This document shows positions 1 to 7,899 of a DNA stretch of 17,396 nucleotides, one piece after another. Numbering within the stretch: the first letter of the stretch is position 1; each line of letters begins with the position of its first letter. The DNA is taken from positions 1 to 17,396 of the forward strand of contig CAJLHL010000046.1 in NCBI GenBank assembly GCA_905206455.1, in the 5' to 3' direction. The notes beneath the pieces were generated by a model. That model searched no databases. It was not told the origin of the DNA and saw only the letters and a program-made list of their open reading frames with translations. Position numbers and translations under genes: made by a program. Origin of the DNA: an uncultured Eubacteriales bacterium. GTDB lineage: Bacteria > Bacillota > Clostridia > Peptostreptococcales > Anaerovoracaceae.

Positions 1-1316
1 ACAATCCTGTCCTTTGTCTCATCATAAACAAATTCTGTACCGTAACGCTCACTGTACTTCGTCAGATTCTCAGCGATCTGACGAGCGGCGCCCGGAGAGG
101 CCGGGTACGGCAGTCCCCTCTGCAGCGGATTCTCCCGGTCCATACCCAGATCGACAGGTATCAGGCTGAAAGACAGTTCCCCGTCTTCCAGATCGAACTG
201 CACCAGACAATTCTCCGAGAATCTTCGCTCGGCATTAAAACCGATAAAGTTGCCGTCTCGGTCCTTGGCGCGGTTGGCATGCAGATCGGAAGGACGGCTG
301 TCGATACTATAACCGTAACTCTCGTACATCTCCGGAGCGATAATCGACTCGCCGGCCTCGAATTCCATGAGCAGGCTGCCCAGGTTATAAAAAATCGGAC
401 GGCCCTTGTAAATTTCCACGCCCCGCAGAAAATGAGCGCCATGACCGATCACCGCGTCAGCGCCGGCATCGATCGCATCCCGGGCAATCTTTTCGATAAA
501 TTCCGGAGGCTGCTGCGCGTACCAGTTCTCTGCGATTCCTTCATGAGTGTGAAGGCTGAAAAGCGTGAGATCAGAACGGCGGGATGCGTCGCGGATGCTT
601 TTGAGTATCTCCTCCGCATCTTTTTCATGAACATAAGTGCGGACATAAGCCCGCTCTCCCCGTTCGATCTGCAGAGCGCCCTCGTACATCGAACCGAAAC
701 GGAAAGTCCCCTCCGCAAAAGGTTCCCAGGTTTCGATGCGAATCCCCTCCCGGGCACTGTCCCGCGTTCCGAGCATTTCATCGATCCTCTTCAGCTGTTC
801 AAATTCTTTTTCCGGAAGGACATAAGAGCGGTACCATCGCAGCGGATTGGAACCCGGACGTGCTGCTACTCCCGCCCCCGCATCGCTGGCGGCAAAGACT
901 TCAGACCTGGTGGAAGATGTGGCCACGACGCTTACACGGCCCGCAGGAGTATCCAGAAATTTCGGCAGACGCGCCTCTCTCAGGCTTCTGCCCAGACCGC
1001 ACGGAATCAGATTCCGATCCTCCGCTGCTTTCATAGTATCCAGAACGCCCTGCCAGCCGTAATCTCCGGTATGATTATTGACGAAAGACAGCATTCGGAT
1101 ATTTAAAGAAGCGAATTCATCCAGCAGTGACGGACGAACCGACGTCATATATCCCCGTCCCGCCGCGGGCGGAGTTTCCGGATTCGGGGTACAGAATTCC
1201 GCATTGGTAAAGACACCGTCAGCGGACAAAAGCAGCTCTACGAGCTGAGGATCCAGACGATTTCTCAAATTTCTGCTGGAAAAAAGAGAGTCGCCGCAGG
1301 CGATAAAACGCATCAT
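1..1316 (-). CDS. CapA family protein (poly-gamma-glutamate capsule/metallophosphatase fold), partial
   Basis: The frame is open from an ATG ATG pair at 1316/1313 to the left edge, giving 438 codons without a stop, so the C-terminus is missing. A GAGG ribosome binding site lies about 7 nt before the first ATG. The family signature motifs occur in the usual order: ACGDSLF near the N-terminus, TNAEF, LSFVNNHTGDYG, HTHEG, and GADAVIGHGAH followed by GRPIFYNLGSLL. These are the metal-binding and core motifs of the CapA/PGA_cap calcineurin-like fold. The family includes poly-gamma-glutamate synthesis proteins, but most members have no proven substrate. No signal peptide is visible, so a cytoplasmic role is more likely than the exported CapA role. 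It lies 105 bp downstream of the amino acid importer on the same strand, behind a strong terminator, and no separate promoter is obvious. The family call is firm; the function is not. Confidence 0.9.
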   Translation of the reverse strand, partial: MMRFIACGDSLFSSRNLRNRLDPQLVELLLSADGVFTNAEFCTPNPETPPAAGRGYMTSVRPSLLDEFASLNIRMLSFVNNHTGDYGWQGVLDTMKAAEDRNLIPCGLGRSLREARLPKFLDTPAGRVSVVATSSTRSEVFAASDAGAGVAARPGSNPLRWYRSYVLPEKEFEQLKRIDEMLGTRDSAREGIRIETWEPFAEGTFRFGSMYEGALQIERGERAYVRTYVHEKDAEEILKSIRDASRRSDLTLFSLHTHEGIAENWYAQQPPEFIEKIARDAIDAGADAVIGHGAHFLRGVEIYKGRPIFYNLGSLLMEFEAGESIIAPEMYESYGYSIDSRPSDLHANRAKDRDGNFIGFNAERRFSENCLVQFDLEDGELSFSLIPVDLGMDRENPLQRGLPYPASPGAARQIAENLTKYSERYGTEFVYDETKDRI

Positions 1317-1340
1317 CGATTACCTCGCTTTCATTTTTCT

Positions 1341-1392
1341 AAAAAAGGGACTGCCTCCCCCGCTGTCTCACAGCGCAGGACGGACAATCCCT
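1341..1392 (-). terminator. Rho-independent terminator of the amino acid ABC operon
   Basis: On the minus strand an 8-bp outer stem (AGGGATTG with CAGTCCCT, one G-U pair) encloses an inner CGCTGT-GAG-ACAGCG hairpin and runs directly into six T. It starts 30 bp after the ATPase stop codon at 1422. It ends about 25 bp before the CapA-family start, so that gene must rely on read-through or on a promoter hidden in this short gap. Confidence 0.78.
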
Positions 1393-1421
1393 CTCACCAT
1401 TTCTATTGCAAAGATCCGTCC

Positions 1422-2156
1422 CTACCTCTGGATCCTCTGGAGAAACTGGCGCGTACGTTCTTCCTTCGTGTTCAGGAAAAGCTCCTGCGGCGTTCCCTGT
1501 TCCAGAATCTTGCCTTCATCGAAGAAAGCCACCTGATTTGATACTTCGCGGGCAAAATTCATCTCATGAGTGACGATGATCATCGTCATTCCGTCTTTCG
1601 CGATAGAACGTATCACATCCAGTACTCCGCCTACCATCTCCGGATCCAGCGCCGAAGTTGGCTCATCGAAAAGCATGACCTTCGGACTGATCGCAAGAGC
1701 CCGGGCGATACCGACCCTCTGCTGCTGTCCTCCGGACAGCTGGTGGGGATAGTACCCCGTACGGTCTCCCAGACCGACGCGGTTCAGTTCATCGAGAGCG
1801 ATTTCTTCTGCTTCTTTCCTGTCTTTCTTCTGGACGACCACCAGCGCTTCCATGACGTTTTCCAGCGCAGTCCGGTGCTTCAGGAGATTATATGACTGAA
1901 AAACCATCGCCGTACAACGGCGCAGATTCAGAATATCCGCTTTGGAAGCCCGGGCCGCGTCCACTCTGATGTCATCGAGAATAATCTCGCCCTCGTCCGC
2001 CGGCTCGAGAAAATTGATCGTGCGAAGAAAAGTCGACTTCCCCGAACCGCTGGCGCCGATGATACTCACGACCTCGCCGTCCTGAACTTCCAGATCGACG
2101 CCCTGCAGCACATGATTCTCTCCGAATGATTTATGAATGTTCCTGAGCTGTATCAC
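1422..2156 (-). CDS. Polar amino acid ABC transporter, ATP-binding protein
   Basis: This is the 244-aa nucleotide-binding subunit of an amino acid importer. Walker A is GASGSGKST at residues 34-42, the Q-loop glutamine is Q87, the signature LSGGQ is at 140-144, Walker B ends LFDEP with E165, and the switch histidine is H197. I chose a GTG start at 2156 because it gives the normal family length, begins at the conserved MIQLRNIHKSFG segment, and has GGAGG 9 nt upstream. A longer open frame to 2219 adds residues that do not fit the family. It overlaps the permease gene by 26 bp, which suggests translational coupling. The closest functional groups are the GlnQ/HisP/TcyC/TcyN-type ATPases; the substrate cannot be read from this subunit. 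Confidence 0.95.
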   Translation of the reverse strand: MIQLRNIHKSFGENHVLQGVDLEVQDGEVVSIIGASGSGKSTFLRTINFLEPADEGEIILDDIRVDAARASKADILNLRRCTAMVFQSYNLLKHRTALENVMEALVVVQKKDRKEAEEIALDELNRVGLGDRTGYYPHQLSGGQQQRVGIARALAISPKVMLFDEPTSALDPEMVGGVLDVIRSIAKDGMTMIIVTHEMNFAREVSNQVAFFDEGKILEQGTPQELFLNTKEERTRQFLQRIQR

Positions 2157-2871
2157 TGACCGCCACCTCCCGATCCAGAATATTAAATTTCTTTTCCAGT
2201 TTTCTGACGATAAATTCAAAAATCAGGCAGATCACCCAGTAAAGCAGCGCCAGACCGATATACGCTTCAAAAAAGCGCATGTTGTTTCCGGCGACTACCT
2301 TCGCTTTTCCCATCATATCCATAACTCCGATAGCGTATGCCAGCGACGTCGCCTTTACCAGATTGATAAAACTGTTTCCCAGATTCGGGATCGCCACGAT
2401 CATCGCCTGCGGCAGAATAACGCGCCGCATCGTCTGCGCTCCGGTCATCCCCATAGAATGAGCCGCCTCGATATCTCTGCGGTCTACAGAGAGGATGGAA
2501 GCGCGGATCGTCTCCGCATTGTATGCCGCCTCATTGAAAGAGAATGCCGCAAATGCGAAGATGATATTTGAAATGCCGCTGATGTTAAACTCTGTTCCGA
2601 AGTTATAGTTAATGACTCGCAGCAGCATCGGTATCCCGTAATAGGATAAAAAGAGCTGCACCAGCAGCGGAGTCCCCCGGATAAAGGAGATATATACTGT
2701 CGCTAACTGAGCCAGCACGGGAATCTTCTTTATCCGCAGCACCGCCAGAATAAAGCCGAACAGCAGACCGAGCAGCCCTGCGATCAGAGTGATCAGCATC
2801 GTAATCGGAATACTCGGAATGATGGCCAGGATAGAATCCCAGATGACAGAAGGTTTAAATAACTGTTCCAT
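2131..2871 (-). CDS. Polar amino acid ABC transporter, permease (HisM/GlnP-type)
   Basis: This is a 246-aa integral membrane protein with about five hydrophobic segments. It has the characteristic FIRGTPLLVQLF motif (about residues 63-74), found in amino acid permeases of this class. The EAA loop (EAAHSMGMTGAQTMRRVILP), which docks on the ATPase, lies in the second half. A single permease gene implies a homodimeric channel. The gene lies 18 bp after the binding protein and overlaps the ATPase start. The start ATG at 2871 is preceded by AAGGA at a slightly long distance. B. subtilis cystine permeases have comparable length and motifs, but other polar amino acids are equally possible. Confidence 0.93.
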   Translation of the reverse strand: MEQLFKPSVIWDSILAIIPSIPITMLITLIAGLLGLLFGFILAVLRIKKIPVLAQLATVYISFIRGTPLLVQLFLSYYGIPMLLRVINYNFGTEFNISGISNIIFAFAAFSFNEAAYNAETIRASILSVDRRDIEAAHSMGMTGAQTMRRVILPQAMIVAIPNLGNSFINLVKATSLAYAIGVMDMMGKAKVVAGNNMRFFEAYIGLALLYWVICLIFEFIVRKLEKKFNILDREVAVSDTAQEHS

Positions 2872-2889
2872 TGATCTGCCGTCCTTCCA

Positions 2890-3735
2890 TTAGTTTTTCG
2901 GTATATAATCTTCCCCGAAATACTTGACGCTCAATTCGGAAAGAGAACCGTCCTCCTTCATCGCAGCGATCTGTTCGTCGAAGAAATCGCGCAGGTCTGT
3001 GTTCGTCTTTGAGAACAGAAGCCATGCTTCCGGTTTTTCAATATCGTCGGCATTCGGAATATCGTAGACGTTAAAATTATAGCCGTATTCCTGCGTCACG
3101 CCGGACACATATGTCGTATTATAGATACACGCATCGTAACGGCCGTTGTTCAGGTCGATCAGCGCCGCACTGGCATCTGCGTCAGTGTACTGTATATCGA
3201 TCGGATTGTCCGGATGTTGTTCATTGTAGGATTCCATAAACAGCGCGTTCGCGCGGCCCGCTCCCGCAGGGACCTTTTTGCCGCCCAGGTCCTCCACTGT
3301 TTTAATCTCCGTATTTCCCTCCGCTGTGATCAGCGCGATCTTGCTGCGGAAGTAAGGTTCGGAACTCAGCAGGTATTTCTCCTCGCGTTCCGGTTTTTTG
3401 GAAATATTGCCGACGATCAGGTCATAACGGCCCGCGTCCAGACCAACGAACATCGATTCGAATTCCGTGATCTCGAAATTGAGATCGATATTGTTTTTTT
3501 CGGCGATATGCTTGAGCATATCGACCTCAAGGCCGGTTAATTCTCCATTTTCATCCTGATAATTAAAAGGCTTCGGAGAAGCGCTGATTCCCACCGTCAG
3601 AGATTTGAGCGCCGAATCCCCGTCGGACGAGGTATTTTCGGCCGAACCGCTGCCGCCGTTTCCGCAGGCCGTCATACCGAACGTCAGTATGATAACCATG
3701 ACAGCGAGAAGAATCTTCTTATAGCTCTTCTTCAT
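2890..3735 (-). CDS. Amino acid ABC transporter substrate-binding lipoprotein
   Basis: This is a 281-aa extracytoplasmic solute-binding protein of family 3 (SBP_bac_3). A KK-rich N-terminus and a hydrophobic stretch end in a lipobox, MTAC, with Cys24 as the predicted lipidation site, followed by a Gly/Ser/Asn-rich linker. The mature domain shows the expected features: LTVGISASPKPFNY at its start, LTGLEVDMLK, the RYDLIVGNIS segment, and the YFRSKIALIT strand after the first hinge. I chose the ATG at 3735, which has AGGAAG 6 nt upstream, rather than the longer frame to 3786. That longer frame would place 17 non-signal residues ahead of the signal peptide. It is the first gene of a three-gene importer operon with its own promoter at 3851-3879. 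The substrate is probably a polar amino acid such as cystine, but that is inference. Confidence 0.94.
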   Translation of the reverse strand: MKKSYKKILLAVMVIILTFGMTACGNGGSGSAENTSSDGDSALKSLTVGISASPKPFNYQDENGELTGLEVDMLKHIAEKNNIDLNFEITEFESMFVGLDAGRYDLIVGNISKKPEREEKYLLSSEPYFRSKIALITAEGNTEIKTVEDLGGKKVPAGAGRANALFMESYNEQHPDNPIDIQYTDADASAALIDLNNGRYDACIYNTTYVSGVTQEYGYNFNVYDIPNADDIEKPEAWLLFSKTNTDLRDFFDEQIAAMKEDGSLSELSVKYFGEDYIPKN

Positions 3736-3776
3736 AAAATCTTCCTCACTTTCCTGTAACTTAGTGCCGATATTCC

Positions 3777-3792
3777 CCGCCTTCATAGGCGG
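3777..3792 (-). other. Hairpin in the leader of the amino acid importer mRNA
   Basis: A 6-bp perfect stem CCGCCT-ATGA-AGGCGG lies about 40 nt upstream of the binding-protein start, within the ~108-nt leader. There is no T-tract, so it is not a terminator by itself. I could not match the leader to a known riboswitch or T-box. Confidence 0.45.
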
Positions 3793-3850
3793 CGGATTCT
3801 ATCTCTGATTTTGATTAGTGCAGTCTTTGCTGATTCGCAAATTACTAAAA

Positions 3851-3879
3851 ATTATACTCCGTTTCTTTGCCGCTGTAAA
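3851..3879 (-). promoter_or_regulatory. Sigma-A-type promoter of the amino acid importer operon
   Basis: The -35 is TTTACA (3874-3879), the spacer is exactly 17 bp, and the -10 is TATAAT (3851-3856). Matches to consensus are 5/6 and 6/6. It lies about 115 bp upstream of the binding-protein start, in the only sizeable gap ahead of that operon. Confidence 0.82.
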
Positions 3880-3969
3880 GTGGTATAATGCCGAAAATAA
3901 TTCTCACTCTGCCACAGAACCGAAACTTCCGTATTTTCCGTACCACCCCCGTCCCCGGGTCCACTATAT

Positions 3970-5157
3970 TTACGTCCGGCGTTCTACATTGAGCCCAACC
4001 TTTTCAGCCTCCCGCAGAAGACACCGGTTTCCGTCATTCATCTCACCGAATTCCTCGTCTTTCAGACAGCAGATCACCCTGCCGCAATTCCTCATTATCC
4101 GAAGCGCCTGTGCGTATGCTTCTTCACCGATCCGTTCGTAAGCTCTTTCAGGGACTACACAATCCGCAAGCATACGCGCCAGTTCATAATCGATATCGTT
4201 TCGATGCAGGACTCCCGCCGCGAAAGGGATGCCTTCCCGCTGAAGCTGCCGGAAAACAGATGCTCCGCTGCCGCCTCCGGCGATGACAAAGACTTCCGGC
4301 GTACCCGGCTTGCCTGCATCATTCGCAGCCGAAACATCAGCTGCCGGGCTCCTTTCCCCCCATTTTCCCGCATCCCGCTTTATCTCTACAGAACCGAAAA
4401 TCTCACTGTAATATCCATTGTCCAAATCATACAGCCTTCGGATATATTCTTCTTTAAAAATTTCCTCTGGCGTCCCGTATCGGTCCGCATACTCGCCTTT
4501 CACACACAGCACATAATCTGAGACTTTCTGCGCCAATTCCAGCTCGTGAAGGGACAGAATCACCGTTACAGCCTGCTCTCTCACTAGACGCCTCAAAATC
4601 TGCAGCATGGCGAGCTTATGCTTGATATCCAGATAAGATGTAGGTTCATCCAAGAGGATCAATTCCGGTTCCTGACAGATCACTCGGGCCAGCAGAACTC
4701 TCTGCTGCTGACCGTCGCTGATAGTTCGAAAATCCGCATCGGCATAAGACTCCATATTTACGATTTTCAAAGCCCGGCGCACTCTGAGACGATCTTCTTC
4801 CGATAAAATTCCCAGTCTGCCGGTATAGGGGTAACGGCCTGCTGCCGCCATATCCGCGCAGGTCATCAGCTCCGGCCGAACCCGCTCGGTCAGAACGACA
4901 GACATCTCCCTGGCCAGCTGCTTACGGCCGATGGATTCCGTATTCCGGCCGTCCAGAAAGACAGTTCCGCCTATTTTCTGCAGCTGTCCTGCGATACTCC
5001 TTAAAATCGTGGATTTGCCTCCGCCGTTAGGACCGATCAGCGTCAGAATTTTTCCCCGTTCCAGCGAGATATCGATATCCCGTATCAGGGGCTTTCCGTC
5101 ATATCCCACCGACAGACCTTCCGCCGTGAAATAATAATGTCTCCTGTTCTCATTCAT
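3970..5157 (-). CDS. BtuD/FecE-type ABC transporter ATP-binding protein with extra C-terminal domain
   Basis: This 395-aa protein has two parts. Residues 1-260 form a complete ABC ATPase of the iron-chelate/vitamin B12 importer group: Walker A GPNGGGKST (42-50), signature ISDGQ (146-150, a variant of LSGGQ), Walker B LILLDEP with E171, and switch H204. After a Gly/Ala/Pro-rich linker (about 261-287), residues 288-395 form a separate alpha/beta domain. It starts with a glycine-rich FVIAGGGSGASVFRQL turn typical of Rossmann-like folds and includes GVLHRNDIDYELA. From memory, long BtuD proteins of some archaea carry a comparable extension, so it may bind a ligand or regulate transport. It is the last gene of the cobalamin-riboswitch operon, coupled by ATGA to the small frame at 5154-5318. 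No clear terminator follows its stop codon. Confidence 0.9.
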   Translation of the reverse strand: MNENRRHYYFTAEGLSVGYDGKPLIRDIDISLERGKILTLIGPNGGGKSTILRSIAGQLQKIGGTVFLDGRNTESIGRKQLAREMSVVLTERVRPELMTCADMAAAGRYPYTGRLGILSEEDRLRVRRALKIVNMESYADADFRTISDGQQQRVLLARVICQEPELILLDEPTSYLDIKHKLAMLQILRRLVREQAVTVILSLHELELAQKVSDYVLCVKGEYADRYGTPEEIFKEEYIRRLYDLDNGYYSEIFGSVEIKRDAGKWGERSPAADVSAANDAGKPGTPEVFVIAGGGSGASVFRQLQREGIPFAAGVLHRNDIDYELARMLADCVVPERAYERIGEEAYAQALRIMRNCGRVICCLKDEEFGEMNDGNRCLLREAEKVGLNVERRT

Positions 5158-5318
5158 GCCGTCTCATCCTCGCTTTTTCCGCTGCTATTTTCCCTTCCGT
5201 CGGGCGTTCCGATAAGCCAGACTCTGATCAGAGCGTACAAATAATTCCAATACGGCGCCGGGGGAGCAAATGCTCCCCCGGCGCCTGTTATGACAAAATA
5301 AAATTCTCGATTCTCCAT
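5154..5318 (-). CDS. Possible small protein (54 aa) between permease and ATPase
   Basis: An ATG at 5318 opens a 54-codon frame whose TGA overlaps the ATPase ATG (ATGA), the usual arrangement for coupled genes. The product begins MENREFYFVITGAGG and has one hydrophobic stretch around YWNYLYALIRVWLIG, then a charged tail. The frame fills most of an otherwise unexplained 222-bp gap inside the operon. Against it, the ribosome binding site is weak (AGGA only 3 nt before the ATG), and the middle of the frame is a perfect GC-rich palindrome. The frame stays open upstream into the permease end without another start. I recognise no family. It may be a small membrane-associated subunit or chance. Confidence 0.35.
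   Translation of the reverse strand: MENREFYFVITGAGGAFAPPAPYWNYLYALIRVWLIGTPDGRENSSGKSEDETA
5222..5233. repeat. 12-bp perfect palindrome CTCTGATCAGAG
   Basis: A perfect dyad between the permease and ATPase genes. A palindrome of this size is expected a few times by chance in a window of this length, so it is weak as an operator candidate. Confidence 0.3.
5254..5285. repeat. Perfect GC-rich inverted repeat, 15-bp arms, intercistronic
   Basis: The left arm GGCGCCGGGGGAGCA (5254-5268) and the right arm (5271-5285) are exactly complementary with only AA between them. Neither strand has a T-tract after it, so it is not a standard intrinsic terminator. It sits inside the operon, 95 bp after the permease stop. 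It could stabilise the upstream message, damp ATPase expression or stall ribosomes on the small frame 5154-5318, which it interrupts as coding sequence. Confidence 0.75.
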
Positions 5319-5379
5319 CGTTCCTGCACATTTTCCACAGTTTGCCGAAACTTCCGCGTCCGCGCCGCCGGATGCGGGA

Positions 5380-6414
5380 TCAGCTCTCTCTGCGCCGCCG
5401 AACCATAACCCAGATCACCACCGGCGCGCCGAAAATCGCCGTTACCGCGCTGATACTCATTTCCGTAGGAGCAAAAACCGTCCGGGCGATGAGATCACAG
5501 AACAGACAGAAAACCGATCCTCCGAGAAAACATGCCGGAATGATCAGAATCGGCTTCGCCGTATTCATCATATGCCGAACTAAGTGAGGAACGGCGATTC
5601 CCACAAAAGACACCGGTCCTGCGAAAGCTGTGACACAGGCGGAAAGAATGCTGGAAAGCAGGATGAGAACCGCCCGAAACACTCGGACGTTCACACCCAT
5701 ATTCTTAGCATAATCCTCGCCCAGCTGATAAGCGGAAAGCGGCTTCGAACAGAAAAACACGCCCAGCGAAGTTAAAATCACAGATACCGTCATCACTCCC
5801 GCATTCTCCCAGCTGATCCCGGAAAAGCTTCCCATCGACCAGTTGTGCAGATTGACGATATCCGCGTCGTCAGCGAAAGTCACGATAAAATCGGTGATCG
5901 CAGAACAGATATATCCCACCATAACGCCGCAGACCACCAGCAGAGACGACGTTCCCACCTTTCCGGAAATCATCAGTACAAAAAACATCGTAATCAGCGA
6001 ACCGGCAAACGCGGATAAAATGAGCACCCACGATGAAGACTCCAGTCCCCGCTTCAGCAGAAAGATCATGGTCAGAGCCACCGTCATCTTCGCGCCTGAG
6101 GAAATTCCCAGGACAAACGGCCCGGCGATGGGATTGCGGAAAAAAATCTGCATCAGGAATCCCGCCAGCGCTAAAGCGCCGCCCAGCACCGCGGCGGCGA
6201 TAATCCGTGGAAGACGGATTTTCCATACGATGCCGTACTCCATCTCATCTCCGGAATGAAAAAACAGAATCTCCGCGATTTCCTTTACGGAGAGATCCAC
6301 GCTTCCCGCATTGATATTCCACAGGAAAAAGATCAGAAAAAGCAGCGACAGTACGCCGTAACAGATGATATACCGGATATACTTGTATCTTCCTGTCTTC
6401 TCTTTCGGCATCAT
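5380..6414 (-). CDS. FecCD/BtuC-type ABC transporter permease
   Basis: This 344-aa polytopic membrane protein of the iron-chelate/cobalamin permease family has about nine to ten hydrophobic segments, the normal length for a BtuC-like subunit. Family motifs include KIRLPRIIAAAVLGGALALAG near residue 65-85, NPIAGPFVLGISSGA, the central NWSMGSFSG, and FAGPVSFVGIAVPHLVR in the cytoplasmic loop that contacts the ATPase. The start ATG at 6414 has AAAGGAG about 6 nt upstream. It follows the binding protein by 95 bp and precedes the ATPase by 222 bp. Sequence alone does not separate haem, siderophore and cobalamin permeases; the riboswitch upstream of the operon favours a corrinoid or related tetrapyrrole. 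Confidence 0.95.
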   Translation of the reverse strand: MMPKEKTGRYKYIRYIICYGVLSLLFLIFFLWNINAGSVDLSVKEIAEILFFHSGDEMEYGIVWKIRLPRIIAAAVLGGALALAGFLMQIFFRNPIAGPFVLGISSGAKMTVALTMIFLLKRGLESSSWVLILSAFAGSLITMFFVLMISGKVGTSSLLVVCGVMVGYICSAITDFIVTFADDADIVNLHNWSMGSFSGISWENAGVMTVSVILTSLGVFFCSKPLSAYQLGEDYAKNMGVNVRVFRAVLILLSSILSACVTAFAGPVSFVGIAVPHLVRHMMNTAKPILIIPACFLGGSVFCLFCDLIARTVFAPTEMSISAVTAIFGAPVVIWVMVRRRRES

Positions 6415-6509
6415 ACGCTGCTCCTTTATCTCAGAAATCCCCGCACTCCGCAGAATCAGTCTGCGCCGGCAGCTTCCGTATTATCCCTGCCTGACAATCA
6501 TATAAAAAC

Positions 6510-7742
6510 TCACTCCAGCCTGTACAGAAACTGCATTCCGTCTTCCTTCCCGCTGAACATCTGATACAGATCGTACACCATCGTTCCGGCCTCCGACGTT
6601 TCCTGATACATATTTTTTCCCGTACAATATACGTTTCCGGACTTTACTGCCTTAAAGTCTTCCAGCAGCTCGCTCTTTCCCAGCAGCTGATCGATGGTTT
6701 TCAGTTCTCCGCCCACGGTGGAATTATAGATCAGATAATCCGCCTCCCGGGCCGCAGCATAAAAATCCTCCATCTGAATCGTCACCGTCGTCGTCGCTTT
6801 CCCGTCGTCGCTGCCCAGATCGTCGAAGATATACCGGCCTCCGGCCAGCTCGATCATCTTCGATACATAATCGCCTGATTTTCTCACATTGACTGCGCCG
6901 TTTGAGGTGATATAGAAAAATGCCGTCGTCTTTTCCCCCTCTCCCGGCTCGGTCTTCGCCAGTCTGACTGCGGTTTCCATCTGATCCGCCTGCTCCTGAA
7001 ACGCAGCTTCCGCCTCCTGCTCATGCCCGGTCAGGACGCCGTACAGTTTGATCCATTCGCTGCGCCCGAGAGGATGCTGCTCATAACTGGAATAATCCAC
7101 CAGAACGGGAATTCCGCTGTCCTCTAACTGTTCCTTGACCTCCGGCGTGTGAAAAATCATAGTGGATTCCACCGCCAGGGCGCATTTCTCTCTCAGGATC
7201 AACTCATAATCCGGCATATTATATTTTCCCGCATAGAGAAGCCTCCCCTCCTCCATCGCATCTCGGACTTCTTCGATATACCAGCCGGAAGATTTCGTTC
7301 CGGTAAGCGTCACCGCATCCATCGCGCCCATTTTGCAAAAATGATCCATCGCCGCGGAAGCCGCCAGATAAATGCGGTCTACCGGCCCCTGCAGCACAGT
7401 GATTTCATCGGCGAGACCCTCCGGACGCTCCGTTCCCTCGGGAAACATGAGAAAACAACTGCCGTCGGAAATCCGGATCAGCCTGCCTCCATTGCTCAGA
7501 TAATCCACAGAAAACTCCGAAGCATAAGAAAGCTCCATACTGCCGGCGATTTCCAGCCCGCCCAGATCTGCTTCAGAAACAGAAAAACATTCTTCCGCCG
7601 AAAACTCTGCGCTCTCAGAGCATCCCGATAAAAGGACGAACGAAAGAGACACGATAAGCAGAACCGCAAAAACAGCCCTGCATCTTTGGTCGATCCTCTC
7701 TGTAATTTTTCTTTCTTCCGGCCGCTTTTTCAGAAATATCAC
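6510..7742 (-). CDS. Metal-chelate/cobalamin-type ABC transporter substrate-binding lipoprotein
   Basis: This 410-aa lipoprotein has a basic N-terminal region, a hydrophobic segment and a lipobox LLSGC with Cys41. The rest fits a periplasmic-binding-protein-2 (BtuF/FepB-like, cluster A-II) fold of two lobes. Notable segments are VDRIYLAASAAMDHFCKMGA in the first lobe, a central SSYEQHPLGRSEWIKLYG helix typical of these binders, and VRKSGDYVSKMIELAGG in the second lobe. I placed the start at GTG 7742 because AGGTGG lies 10 nt upstream. A longer frame to a GTG at 7838 has no ribosome binding site. It delivers ligand to the FecCD permease encoded next. The ligand is not readable from sequence; operon context suggests a corrinoid or cobalt/iron tetrapyrrole. 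Confidence 0.9.
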   Translation of the reverse strand: MIFLKKRPEERKITERIDQRCRAVFAVLLIVSLSFVLLSGCSESAEFSAEECFSVSEADLGGLEIAGSMELSYASEFSVDYLSNGGRLIRISDGSCFLMFPEGTERPEGLADEITVLQGPVDRIYLAASAAMDHFCKMGAMDAVTLTGTKSSGWYIEEVRDAMEEGRLLYAGKYNMPDYELILREKCALAVESTMIFHTPEVKEQLEDSGIPVLVDYSSYEQHPLGRSEWIKLYGVLTGHEQEAEAAFQEQADQMETAVRLAKTEPGEGEKTTAFFYITSNGAVNVRKSGDYVSKMIELAGGRYIFDDLGSDDGKATTTVTIQMEDFYAAAREADYLIYNSTVGGELKTIDQLLGKSELLEDFKAVKSGNVYCTGKNMYQETSEAGTMVYDLYQMFSGKEDGMQFLYRLE

Positions 7743-7899
7743 TTTCCTCTTTCCACCTTTCGCTGTGTCTGCCTCTCTTTTATAGCGTTCCTTTTCGCCA
7801 GCCGTACCAGCCTCTAACGCGACATAACAGTCTTTCACATCCGTTGCAATTTCAGCTGCATTGCTTATTCCCTATACGCAATTTTTGTATTCTCAGAGC

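Noticed and set aside
279..1106. 275-aa plus-strand open frame
   Set aside because: It lies wholly antisense to the CapA-family gene, whose motifs are clear; its composition is rich in Arg/Ser/Pro as expected for a shadow frame.
5254..5285. Standard Rho-independent terminator between permease and ATPase
   Set aside because: The stem is perfect, but neither strand has a following T-tract, and the ATPase gene needs transcription through it.
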